Below are positions 34,170 to 47,134 of a stretch of DNA of 64,000 nt, piece by piece. The notes beneath the pieces were generated by a model. It did no database searches. It was not told the origin of the DNA and was given only the letters and a program-made list of their open reading frames with translations. The stretch comes from Melieria omissa (lineage: Eukaryota > Arthropoda > Insecta > Diptera > Ulidiidae), in contig OZ020267.1 of NCBI GenBank assembly GCA_963971225.1, positions 68,130,438-68,194,437 on the forward strand, given 5' to 3'. The position numbers and the translations under genes are program-made. Numbering within the stretch: the stretch's first letter is position 1; each line of letters starts with the position of its first letter.

Positions 34170-37100
34170 GTTGTTGCTGTTGCTGATCCGCACAGCCAGT
34201 CGGCTGATCGACTCCAAGAAGATGTTGATTTTGACGCCGGGCTGAGTAAAATGCTTACAAGACGTTTCGGTATTGCAGCTACTGAGCGGCACTGGATGCT
34301 GTCGCTCGTCGATCAATCGCCAGCCAATCCAACCAGCCAACCAAATCAAAGGCGATTAACCAACTCGCGAACGGGGAATAACGATGAACGCACAAATGAA
34401 ATGAACTTTGTTGGGGGACTAGAAGCCAGAACGTACTGCGCTCGTCGCTCAGCACACACTGTGGATTTTCCAATTTTTGCCAAAAACGGATTTTTTGTAA
34501 TATAATGATTTTGTGCCCGGTCGGTGAAACGGTTTCTAAATTATTTTAAGGTGAAAAATGTTTTCTTTTTTTCGATTTTTCATCGAGACACGTAGTTTTT
34601 CTCTTTTCGCTTTCGTTCGTTTCGGATGATGAGAAAACTGTCAAAATTTTCCAACTGCCAGCGAAAACAGGGCTGCCGCTGTCCATTAATAGAAACCATT
34701 CATTGAGATCATATATGTTGTATATCTATATGTATTTCTAAACGTCTATACCCTGCTTAGAGTAGAGAAAAGCATAGAAGATCGGAAACATCGGAAAATT
34801 GTTTAAAAATTCAAAGTTTTACTTCTGTTGAAGGACTTTTTTATTTTCCCGTAAAACAAAGTAGCTACAACAGGTAAGTAAACAAATCGGAATCGGAAAT
34901 CGAAATATTTAAATATGTTTGCTTTCCTGCACACACAACAACTTCTGACCATTTTTCCCACGCTTTTGAATATTCAAGATTTTTTTCCCCAGCAAACGCA
35001 TCTGTATCACATTTGACATATCTGTTAAGGTACATTCGTTTATACGCTTTCTCGCTCATATTTTAATATAGTTGCACTGCAATGTTAAGTAAGTGTACTG
35101 CCAATATAGAAGTATTATACATATGTTTGAGATGCTGAGTTCATACTGCAAGGAGATTAATAATAAGATGAAGTATTTCTGGAGCCCAGCTTGCACTTCG
35201 GAAATAGACTTCCGCAATTTTGCAGAGATTAAAGAAACGCCACTCATTTGAGTAAAATCATTCGTTGGAAGAGCAAAAGTAAACACAATAATTCTATAGT
35301 GATCTATACTTAAATAATATAAATAAATATATTGTTCATGAACGTCATTTACAGTTAAACTAAATTCTTTAAAGAAAGTTGACTTGACTTGTTATGTAAC
35401 CATATTAAATAAAAATTATTTAAAATATATAAAAACAACTGCTTCTAATATATATGTACTAGAAAGTCCTTTATTATTGTTTTGCCTAAATATTTGCTTT
35501 GTAACAACTATTTATAGCTAAATCGTAACTTTTTAGCTTAATTGTATTGCTTATTTTGGCTGTAGTAAAATTGAACTGTAAGGAAAAACATTCTACTGGC
35601 TTGAACTATTTATCGACAATCGGGGTATCACCAGTTACATAATTGTCTGTATAAATGTGTCTATTTGGGTCTGCATATATTTATCTTAATGTATATATGC
35701 AAGTACTTTTCTGAAAAAAGTATCGAAAAATGCAAAAGTCTGGCAGGTGTGATAGCTTTGAATTCACCTCGGTAATGTCAATAATCCAATCGTAAAGAGA
35801 AGAACATCTGGTAATATGGTTGTCTCATTTTCTGTCGAAAGAACTTAAGTTTTTTGCAACGATTCCCGAAAAGTGTCGACTGAGTTTTGTAAAATGACGC
35901 AGGAGGGAATTTTAATTTAACCAAAAAATACAAAGGCTGTTGTAATAGAATAAAGTGAATACAACGACAACGAAACTGCAGAAATCTAGTGAAAAACAAA
36001 TGGTAAGAGCGATTTTTCCGATTGGTGAAAAATTACGTAGAGCAGCAGAAGTGACTTAGCAGGCAAGGAAAAAGGAAAGGAGAAAAGCAATATAGTAAAA
36101 CAGTAGAGCAGTGCGGAGAAGTCTCGCAAGGAAGAAAAGTTAATTTCACCACACTGGCTGAGTCGCCATTTTGTCTGCTGGCCGGCTGATTCTGCTTACG
36201 GGATACGAAGAAATTTGCCAGCTTACAAAGAAAATAATTTTCGGATAATTAACGACAGTGAAATACTGCAGATTGCATTTAAAGTGCGGCAGTAATAGCG
36301 GAACATCGTGAGATAATTGAATTACGACGTGGAAGTGCAGTGCAAGAGTGTGAAATTGTATGCTGAAAAAGCGGAGCGATTCAGCGACAGGCATAAAGTC
36401 AAATGCTAATTGGGCGGATGCAAAAAATGGTGAGTTAGGAACAAAAAAGGAAAGGAATCGACGAACAACTAGAGAAGACGACGATTGTTTCGGCGACAGG
36501 CGAAGGAAAGAACGAGAAGGCTGACGATATGTGTGTGGAAGAAATTGCGGAAATTTTCGTGTTTGCTTTTGTGCGCTGTTTTCGCAGCCGAAAAGAAAGA
36601 AAACAGTTTTTTTTTTATAAAAATCGTAAACATTTTAACAAATTATTGCACCATAAACTAATTTTGTAAAAGCAGAGAGAAGAGAGCGACAGCGCTGAAT
36701 AAACAAGCAAGGTGATGTTGGAATAAAGAGTGCGAATTGGAGGAAAAATAATGGAAATGTTGAAAATAATGTGAAAATCAATAATCGATATGCATTCGCT
36801 TGCTTGGCAGTTGAAAAAAAGTGATGGTCGTTTGACTGCTTACGGGACGCACTCGTTTTGAAAATGTGTTGAAGGAGATTGGTCGGTGTGGGCTAGGAGG
36901 GAGGGAAAGATATATGTAATTGCTATAAAGTTTGTGGCGACAAAATAATTCAATTATTTTCGGGAATACCAGGGTGAGATTAGCCGTACAACTGTGCGCT
37001 CTAGCAGAAGACTCAGTGGTCCGTTTGGAACGTTTATTTTTAGGTTAGATGTGAGCTTTATTCGCAGTTATAAATTCATATATGTAATTGACACAACAAT

Positions 37101-38670
37101 CGGATGGGTGGACCAAGGGCAGCTTCCCCCTATGCCCATGCTGTGCGTATGATTATACGTGAATGAAGCATCGGAATTTTATGCCGACTTGTAGGTAATT
37201 TTCTAAGTACAAGGGTTTGCTACTTCTTGCGGGGAAGGAAGTTGTTGTTTTTGCCCGTCTTCGCTCCTACGACTTTCATACCACCAATGGTGCTCCAAAT
37301 AAGCTTGCAATAATTGTAATAATTGCAAGGACGCAGAGTTCAATGACTAATTTGGACAAGGGTTAAGAGGGGGGGACGTGGGTGATTAGAAGGTGATGTA
37401 GCAAAAAGTGCATTTCAGTGGTGTGGGCCTTTGGCTGGCTGTGGGGTTTTCAAGGCGTTGCTGGGAAAGCGCCACAGCTGTGGAGGCGCTGTAATTTTTC
37501 AAGAAGTAAAATGCGTAGAATGGAGCCGCCAGCCACTGTTTGCTAGAGAGCGTGATGTAATTTTTTATAATGATAAAGGCAGTGTTCTCTTTGTTCTATA
37601 CAAATTCAGTGTGAAGACACGAATAAAAAATTAGAGCCGGCCAATCCTGAATAAGCGATACCCTACAATTTGGGGAATGTGAACTTTTTCGCGTGTAAAT
37701 AAATGTAAAATAATTTTTACTTGGGAAACTGGCCAACACACAAGTTATCCATAATCTAGATGAATGTTTTACAGAGAAGGTGCTTTATATTGACTATTTG
37801 ATGATTTTTTATTTTAAATTTGCAAGCATTTATTTTGAAGCATTAACACACCATCGGACAGACAGATATTAGATATTCAGCTCCAAGCAAACTAATACGC
37901 TCGGGAAACCTTCGGTTGCTGCAGGGAACAGGAAGCGGAATATTAAAATCGCAACAATTGCGAAGTAGCAGCGCAAAATGTGCGTCTTTGTCAAAAATTT
38001 AGTATTGATTTTTCGCGTTTCGTCGCTTTTCGTCTTGCCTCGCATTAGTCGCATGCTCGTCGTTCCCAGCAGCACACACTCTTGTCCACTTTCCGTTTCG
38101 ACACTTGCTTTATGGCGTCAAATTTTGTTTTTCATCACGTTCGCGTTCTTGTGGGTTGTGCTAATTCTATGTGCTTTTTCTTGTCGTTGTAGTTTTTGGG
38201 TTTTTGCATTTGCCTGCGGAACATGTAAACGACCGCAGCAACAACAGCATTGCCTCTTACTTGAAGCAGTATAGTGGCATTCGAGGAAGGGCCCACGGAA
38301 GTACTTGAATTCGCGTAAGCCAATTTTTCCTTCGCCTGGTGCACGCAAAGTAGCACAACGAACGACACGGTCAGCGGCAGCGGCACGCAGAGTGAAAACA
38401 ACGACGACAGCAGCAACAACAATTGCAACAACGGCGGCAGTTGCACGCGGCGCAACATCCGTCGGAAACACCAAAAGCAGTAGCAGAAGACGCTGGAACT
38501 GCGTCAGCAGGTGCAAGACGGTGAAAATCAAATAGCCAGCCACCAGTGACCAACTTACTCAGAAGCTGCAGCAGCTCCACCACCACCACTGTATTTCCAC
38601 GGTACGTGGAAGTCGGCTTGCGAGTGCCAGTGGCAGCGTCAATATCAGTGTCTCTGCCAGCCCGCCAACG
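34170..38670. promoter_or_regulatory. Divergent sip3/faf upstream region and probable faf 5' UTR
   Basis: About 4.5 kb with no supported coding region. The left end holds the sip3 promoter. 36.0-38.67 kb is richer in A/G and then in CAG/CAA triplets and looks like faf leader sequence. The last 300 bases before the faf ATG are GCA/CAA-rich and open in several frames, as is usual for dipteran 5' UTRs. Open frames at 37431-37634 and 37978-38274 lack features and are not called. Confidence 0.45.
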
Positions 38671-41600
38671 ATGACGTTTGATACACGCGGACGCCAGACG
38701 ACAACGGGCGGTGGCAGCGGCACCGGCGGCCCCAGCGGCAACGAAAACTCCAGTGTACCCACCACTATAAGCAGCGGCAGCAGCGCAAACACTGCGCTCA
38801 GCAACACTACCAACACCACCAATACCATCACCACGACCACCAGCGGTAGCAGCACATCGATGGGTGGCAGTGGTAATGGCGGCGGTGCGGAACCGGTAGC
38901 ACCAACAGTCGCCAACACAGAGGCAGCACCGGGCGGCGAGGGTGGCGCCAATACGGCGGACAACATGTAAGTTGCTATAAGCGCGCACTGCTGCCTGGAG
39001 GCGGGGTTACAGGAGTAGGGAACTATAAGTAGCTAGTATGTAGTTGCAGACATGCTCGACTCTTTTTTGCAAACAAAAATAACAATAACAACAAAAAAGC
39101 GCAAAAGGGCGTTTGTTGGGTTGTTGTTGCGGTGGTAGTGTAAGCATTGCGGTTGCATCTACGTGTACATGTAATTTCAACCTAATTATACAGGGTGCTT
39201 GCGTGTGCTGTGTCCATATGGCCAGCCGGTGATTAGTTTCGTGCTTTGCGGTGATTTGTGCGTGCGTTCACGTTCGTTGCATTTGTTGTTATAGTAGCTG
39301 CTGCCACTATTGACTTCTTGAAGACTGTTGCATAGAAAATGTTAACCCTCCTAGTTAGTATGGGTCGTACATGCATTAGCACGTTGCTTGTTTGCCGTTT
39401 ACGCGATTTAGGTGGGAGTATCGCACACCTTGCTGGGTTGGCAGCTCTTAGCGCACAGCTAACGTTAATTTTAGTTGTCTCCATTTGTTGGGACTTCCAT
39501 ATTACTGCGAGCAAATTGGAAATAGGTTGCAGATTTTGAATTTGTTTTCAGTACAACTGCCTTCAATAAACTCTGTCTCAAAAAATGTCCAAAATAACTT
39601 TTTTCTACGTCAAGTTAATGTTATTCATTACGCTTCATAGAAATGTGCCGATGAATATTCAACAGCAGCAATGCCTACTGTACGGCGTACAGTGTATTTG
39701 ATCTTCGGGTTTGACCGAACGTCATATTTTATTCGTGCTTGCTGGCTCGTTGCGTTTGCAACATTCCATTCAACTAGCAATGGTAGATATATTTCTTTTG
39801 TTTTGTTTGTTCATTTATGCAGATGCATCTAGCTGTGCATTTGGAATACTGATTTGCAAGCTGTGTGTTTCAAATGTTTATATATAAAATATGATTGCTT
39901 TAATTGTGTGCAAGGAATTTCGCAAGTGATTGAAGTGAGTGGGTTACTCGAGTTTCTGCGAGCTCGTGCAGAACCAAAACTCGCTTGAATTATATTTTTT
40001 GTGGCTTAAGGTGCGAAATTATAACTTCACTGTTTCAATAAAGTTTCTGTTGATAGTAAAGCATTGAGGTCAGTGCTGAAATTGGGTGATTTGTTTGTTA
40101 TTCTAGGTTTTACTATGCTAGCGCTTACATATAAAGGCTAAACGATACTATAGTGCGGCAGTATTGCGTCATTGCAAAATATTCTTTGCGCTTTTGTATA
40201 CATTTGATGTTTATTTCTAAAATTTAACTTTGATTTCTTATCAGCTGTAAAACCAAATCATCCAACACAATAACAAATCGCTATTGAAATGTGACTCATT
40301 GTCATTGTGACTTATAATATTGTCATTCATATCTTTCTTTAATAATTTCTTTTTTTTCTTTCTTTCTTTCTTTTAATAATATCTTTCTTTAATAAATTTT
40401 TGTTCTTGTTGTACATAGGACGCCTGAGAAATTGATAACATCATTTCCGACGCTAAAACTACGTTCGTTAACGCAGAAGATTTCCAATCCACGTTGGGTA
40501 GTTCCCGTGCTGCCGGAGCAGGAGCTGGAGGTGTTACTGAACGCGGCGATTGCCTTAACTGCAGCCGGTAGTATATGTTGCTTATATGAGTAAACTGTGT
40601 CTCATGTATTACTTTTTCTGTTTTGTTCGCAGGTGTCGACCACGATTGCGAGCCATGTGTAGAGTTCTATCGCAGCGCCCTCACCACATCATTTTCGAAA
40701 ATTCTCACTGACGAGGCAGTAAACTCATGGAAGTACAACATACATCACTGCATTTTGATGTCATGCGGCAAGCTATTGCATTTAATTGCCATACACATGC
40801 AACGCGATAACCCCTACCTGCTCGATCTACTCGCCATAGTCTTCGATCCGGATAATAAATTTAATACGTTCAATGCTGCACGTCAGCCGGAATGTTTTGT
40901 ATCGCCCGATTGTGTCTGGGGTGTGTTGGATGGGAATAAAATGTTCGCAAAGCCGCCGCCGGAGCCGAAGAACCCGCGCGGCTGGCTTGTTGACCTGATC
41001 AATCGCTTCGGCCAGCTCGGTGGCTTTGACAATCTGCTGGAGCGCTTCAATTGTGGCTTGTTATTGCTGAAGAAGAATCAACAGGACCAAGATGCTACAT
41101 CGTCCACGTCGGGCATAGAGCTGAGCAGCAAGACAAGCAAATCGTCGCAGGCATCCGACGACAATCAGGATAATAAATTGACGCTTGCTTTAATCTTCAG
41201 TCTGTTGCGTCCGTTTGGACAGTGCCATGAGTTGTTGACTCCGGCTACTATAGCTAAGTACTTCATGCCCATTTGGAATGTGGTGCTGGATTTGTTGGAC
41301 AGCTTTACGGACGATGAACTGAAGCGTGAAGCGAAACCGGAAGGACGCAACGATTATATCAATGGCATTGTGAAGTCGGCACGCTATCTAGCCAGTCGTC
41401 TGCCGGGGCAGGAAGATCTAATACGCGATCTGGAAATGTTTCGTTTAAAGATGATACTACGTTTGCTGCAGGTGTCGAGCTTCAATGGCAAAATGAACGC
41501 GCTGAATGAGATTAACAAGGTGCTGACTTCGGTGTCGTATTACTCGCATCGTACACAGCCGCTGTCGCATTGCATGCCCGATGACGAGATGGACTGGTTG

Positions 41601-44600
41601 ACGGCTGAACGAATGGCGGTAAGAAGGGTATATATTAGTTAATTCATTGTTAATATTTTCATTTGACTTGCAGAGCTGGATTAAGGACTCAGATGTTTTG
41701 GGCATAGTGCTAAAGGACTCACTGCATCAGCCGCAGTATGTGGAAAAACTGGAGAAGATTATACGCTTCTTGATTAAGGAGCACGCTTTGACTCTGGAGG
41801 ACTTGGATGCCGTTTGGCGTGCTCAGGCTGGGAAGCACGAGGCCATTGTGAAAAATGTGCACGATTTGCTGGCAAAGCTGGCATGGGATTTCACACCCGA
41901 GCAGCTGGACCATCTGTTCGAGTCATTCCAGGTAAGTGGTCGGCGATTATTTGGCAAAATTTTGCAGTTTATCAATTACTTATTGTAGGCCAGTATGACG
42001 ACCGCCAACAAACGGCAGCGTGAGCGTCTTCTTGAGTTGATACGACGCCTTGCGGAAGACGATAAGAACGGCGTGATGGCGCAGAAGGTTCTAAAATTAT
42101 TTTGGACACTGGCCCATAGTCAGGAGATACCACCAGAAGTATTGGACCAGGCTCTAGCTGCTCACGTGAAAATCCTGGACTACAGCTGCTCGCAGGAGCG
42201 TGATGCCCAAAAAATCGTTTGGCTGGACAAGTGTGTGCAGGAGCTGAAGACAGGTGATAGCTGGGTGTTGCCTGCATTGCGACTGATACGCGAGATCTGT
42301 TGCCTGTATGAGTCGTCGCCCAGTCACGCACCTCGCACGCAACAGACTCTGAATCGGCAGCAGGTGATCGAGCGTCTTCAGAATGATTATTCGCTGGTGA
42401 TACTGGTGACGGAAAGCTTGACTGCGTACATGGACAAGGTACGCGTCATGATCAGCGAGATGCCAAATGTAGAGCCGAGCACGCTGTGCATCGATGGGCG
42501 GTATCCGCACAATATGCAGATACAAGAACGTTTGGATTTCCTCAAGTTTTTACTGAAAGACGGACAGCTGTGGCTGTGCGCAGATCAGGTGCGTATCTGT
42601 GTTTCAATCTTATGTAGGGAAAATTTCGTCATGATCTAATTGCAGGCTAAGCAAATCTGGCACTGCCTAGCGGTGACTGCTGTGTTCCCGTCGGATCGTG
42701 AAGAGTGTTTCCGCTGGTTCGGTAAACTGATGGGCGAGGAACCGGATCTGGATCCAGGTATCAATAAAGACTTCTTTGAGAACAACATCCTGCAATTGGA
42801 TCCTCATCTGCTGACCGAGAGCGGCATCAAATGCTTTGAGCGGTTCTTCAAGGCGGTGAACTCCAAAGAGGACAAACTGAAGGCCATACACCGCGGCTAC
42901 ATACTCGACAATGAAGATCTCATAGGCAAAGATTACTTGTGGCGTGTCATAACCACAGGTGGAGAGGAGATTGCTAACAAGGCCATAGACCTGCTGAAGG
43001 AGGTTTCCACTGCGTTGGGGCCGCGACTGCAGGAGAAGATCTGCGAGTTTCACGAAATGTTCATCGGCGAATGCTGTGAACGGCTACGTACACATTATAG
43101 CAACATCCTGATTTTGGGCAAAACTATTGGGAACAACAGCGCGCTGGTCAACGATACCAATCAGGCGGACGATTCAAAGGATGTTAAAATGCGCTTCATT
43201 GAGGCCGAGAAAATGTGTCGCATTTTGAAGGTGCTGCAGGAATACATCAAGGAGTGCGATCGTTCTTTCAATGGCGATCGATTTCTGCTGCCGCTGAGCC
43301 GTGTGACTCGTGGCAAACATACTAGTCTCTACATACGCTTTCAAAATCCTGGTCGTCCTATCGATGACATCGAAATCACGACGCATAGCAACGAAACGAT
43401 AGCCGCCTTCAAACGCAACCTGTTGAAACGTATCAAGGGCACCTCAACGGCTAACATCAAGGTGGACTTGTACTACAACAACGGGGAGCTAATCGAAATC
43501 ACTGACGAGATTAATCCACTCTACCAATACACAATACGTGACAAAATGATACTCACTGCGAAGTTGACGCCGATTGGTGCGGGGTTAGCCAGCAGTCCTG
43601 ATTCGTCGAGCGACTCGAGCACTGGCTCGCCGCCGCGGCCGTGTCCCGACATGCAGCGCGTCGAATCTGAAAGCACACTGCCGGGCGTGATCATTTCGCA
43701 GAACTATCAGTACAGCGAGTTCTTCCTGAAGCTGTATCAGCTGGGCAGCGACTTGGATCACGGCCGGTTGCGGGAGAGTGCCAAATTGCTGCTGCATCTG
43801 TTGCCGTGCGACAGGCAGACAGTGAAGATGCTGCAGACGATGTGCCGCGTGCAGGGACTGAGCCAAAGCGGCGGTGGTGTTGGCAGTGTCATTGAAAAAG
43901 GCGTTGCACAAGTCGGAGAAAACAAAGAAGAAGAGGCTGATGTTAGTAGCGGTGGTGGTGGTGTCGTAGTCGGAAGTGGTCAGAACACGGCGCCAGCTGG
44001 GGATCAGGTGAGAAAAACAATTAAACACACAAACTTGTAATAAATTGAATGCGTGTCTTAGATCAATCCCCAGGATTGTATCCCGGAAATGCTGTTCCTG
44101 CACGGTTCACCTGCGCAGGTGCTGTACAACTTGGGTGTGCTGAATGGGTTGTTAATACCTGCACTGGATCCATACGGCGAGGCTGCGCTACAAGTGCAAT
44201 CGGCCTGGTTGCACTCGGGGTGCGCTCACTTTATACTCGAGCTGCTGACCAAAAATAATTTCCTTCCCAACGCTGACATGCACACTAAGCGTGCTGCCTT
44301 CCATTGCGTGCTGCGTTTGGCCAAGCTATTTTTATACATCGTGGGCTGCGTCCTGTCGCGTGTGGGCGACGAGCCTATGCTGTGCGACGTTGATGTGGGC
44401 GCTCGCTCACAGGTTGACATACTGAAGCAAATATTGAACTCCATACCTAACAATTCTGAAAGTACGATGCGTGCCATCTCGACCAAGCTGGCAGAGAATC
44501 TGGCCGCCGAAATGTTGTCGGCCAGTGCTGAAGGTGAACGTTGCCGCATACTGTTCAGCTCCACGTTGCAGTGGTCGTGCCCCGACATCTCTACAATAAA

Positions 44601-47103
44601 GGCCGTAATTCAGCTGGCCTGGTCTGCGTCGTGTGGCAATCTACAGGCGCTAGGTAGTAAAAATGACTTTGCTGACGATGTGACCATGCCCGACGCGCAG
44701 GATTTTGGCATGTGCAAGGAGGCGCTGGAAGTGCTTACCATTTCGCTGGTGCTAAATCCAAGCGCGAACGAGGCGCTCAGCAACGATCCAATCTGGCCAA
44801 AGTTCATCACTTCGCTGATATTGAAGAATCCTTCGCGTCACGTGCGTCAGATTGCGGCAGAGCAGCTGTTTCTGACATGCACTTATTGTGCGGGCGATCG
44901 ACGCCCCTTCGCTTACATGGTTAACTTGCTGGTGAACTCACTGAAGACCTTGGTCCCGCAGCACGAATCGACCTGTGCCGACTTCTTCCAGCTGCTCTGT
45001 CGCACGCTCTCATATGGCTGTGTGTGCAACTGGCCACTGAATATTGGCGATGGATTGCTGGCTGAGGAGATAAATTGGTTGCAGAAGATACGCGAGAACG
45101 TAATGCTGACCGGTGACATCCAGGTGCACGAGGACCTGCTGGAGGGACACTTGTGTCTCGCTAAGGAATTAATGTTTTTCCTCACTCCTGAAACGAAAGC
45201 GCAGCTGAACGAACTAATACATGAGCTAATCGACGTTTTCCTCTTTACGGCGTCGCGAGAGTATCTGCACTTGCGCAAGGGTGGCAAACTGAAGAACCCC
45301 ACAGCACCGCCGCCTGTTTGTCGTAGTCCGCACACCATTGCGGCTGCCTGTGACCTGCTGACTGCGCTCTGCCAGAATTGCGTTCCTAATATGAAGCTAC
45401 TCACCAACACCATCATCGACTTTGTGTGCACAGGTGAGTTAACAAAAAAATCGTTTTTGAAAAACTAAACGTTTTCATCTTGCAGATACTGAACCACTTC
45501 GTGAGTGGGATTACCTGCCACCTGTTGGTCCCAGACCGGGAAAAGTGTTTTGTGGTCTGAAGAATGCAGGTGCCACCTGTTACATGAACTCGGTGCTGCA
45601 GCAGCTGTACATGGTGCCATCGATACGAGTCGGCATTTTGAAGGCCGAAGGCGCAGCAACATTGGAAAATGAAGACTTCAGCGGAGATCCGGATGCGGCT
45701 AGCATTAACAGCGCTCTCTTTGCTAGCACCGGTGCAGACGATAACTGTGGCGGCAGCAGTGGCAATGAGTTGCGCAAAAATTACCATGTGGTCATACTGA
45801 AGTATGTGCAAGCGATATTCGCTCATCTGGGGCACAGTGCGCTGCAATACTATGTGCCGCGTGGTCTGTGGATGTATTTCAAGTGAGTTTTGCTGGGATT
45901 ATGCATTGGGATTTTGTCTTGAACCCATATTTATGCAGGCTGCAAGGTGAACCTGTTAATCTGCGCGAACAACAGGATGCTGTCGAGTTTTTCATGTCAC
46001 TTTTTGAGAGTCTGGACGAAGGCCTGAAGGCACTGGGTCACACACAGCTGATGAATGCCACACTGGGCGGCTCGTTCAGTGATCAGAAGATCTGCCAGGA
46101 GTGCCCACATCGTTATTCGAAGGAGGAGCCATTTAGTGTGTTTAGTGTCGATATTAGAAATCATAGCTCATTAACGGAATCTCTGGAGCAGTACGTTAAG
46201 GGCGAATTGCTGGAGGGAGCTGATGCATACCATTGTGATAAATGTGATAAAAAAGTGAGTAATTTTTCTTTTGTTAGCTAATGAGAATTGTTCACTTTTT
46301 TGCATATGCGTTTGCAGGTAGTTACAGTTAAGCGGTTGTGCGTAAGGAAGCTTCCGCCTGTGTTAGCCATACAATTGAAGCGTTTCGAATACGATTATGA
46401 GCGCGTTTGCGCAATTAAATTTAATGATTACTTTGAGTTCCCACGTGTTCTGGATATGGAACCCTATACAGGTAAGTGGCGTGCAGATTGTTTGAGTAAT
46501 GTCATGTAATCGTTTCATTGTATGTGTTCATACAGTGTCTGGCCTGGCCAAACTGGAAGGGGAGGTTATCGAGGTGGGCGACAACTGCCAATCGAATGGC
46601 GAAACCACAAAATACGAATTGACCGGCATTGTGGTACACAGCGGGCAGGCTTCCGGTGGCCATTACTTCAGTTACATACTCTCAAAGTAATTTCTAAAAT
46701 ATATTTAAATTTGTTTTTATTAAATTTATCTGTTAAATGTTGATTTGCAAATTTCATTTAATGACGAATATTTGCTTTGTACATAGGAATCCCTCCACTG
46801 GCAAAGAACAATGGTATAAATTCGATGATGGTGAGGTGAGCGAATGCAAAATGAACGAGGACGAGGAGATGAAGGCTCAATGCTTTGGCGGTGATTACAT
46901 GGGCGAAATCTATGACAACAATCTAAAGCGTATGCAATATCGTCGACAGAAGCGCTGGTGGAATGCGTACATGCTCTTCTACACACGTTGCGATCAAAAG
47001 CCGGTGCAGTTTGAGCAGAGTGTGGAGCAGCTGTCGCTCGCGGAGAGTCGAAATTTTGTGTTGCCATTGCCGAAACCAATCGAGCGCAGTGTGCGGTAAG
47101 TGA

Positions 47104-47134
<31 letters not shown>

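Noticed and set aside
38371..38988. 205-codon Cys/Ala-rich minus-strand frame
   Set aside because: It is antisense to the faf leader and first exon, and arises from CAG/CAA/GGC triplet repeats.
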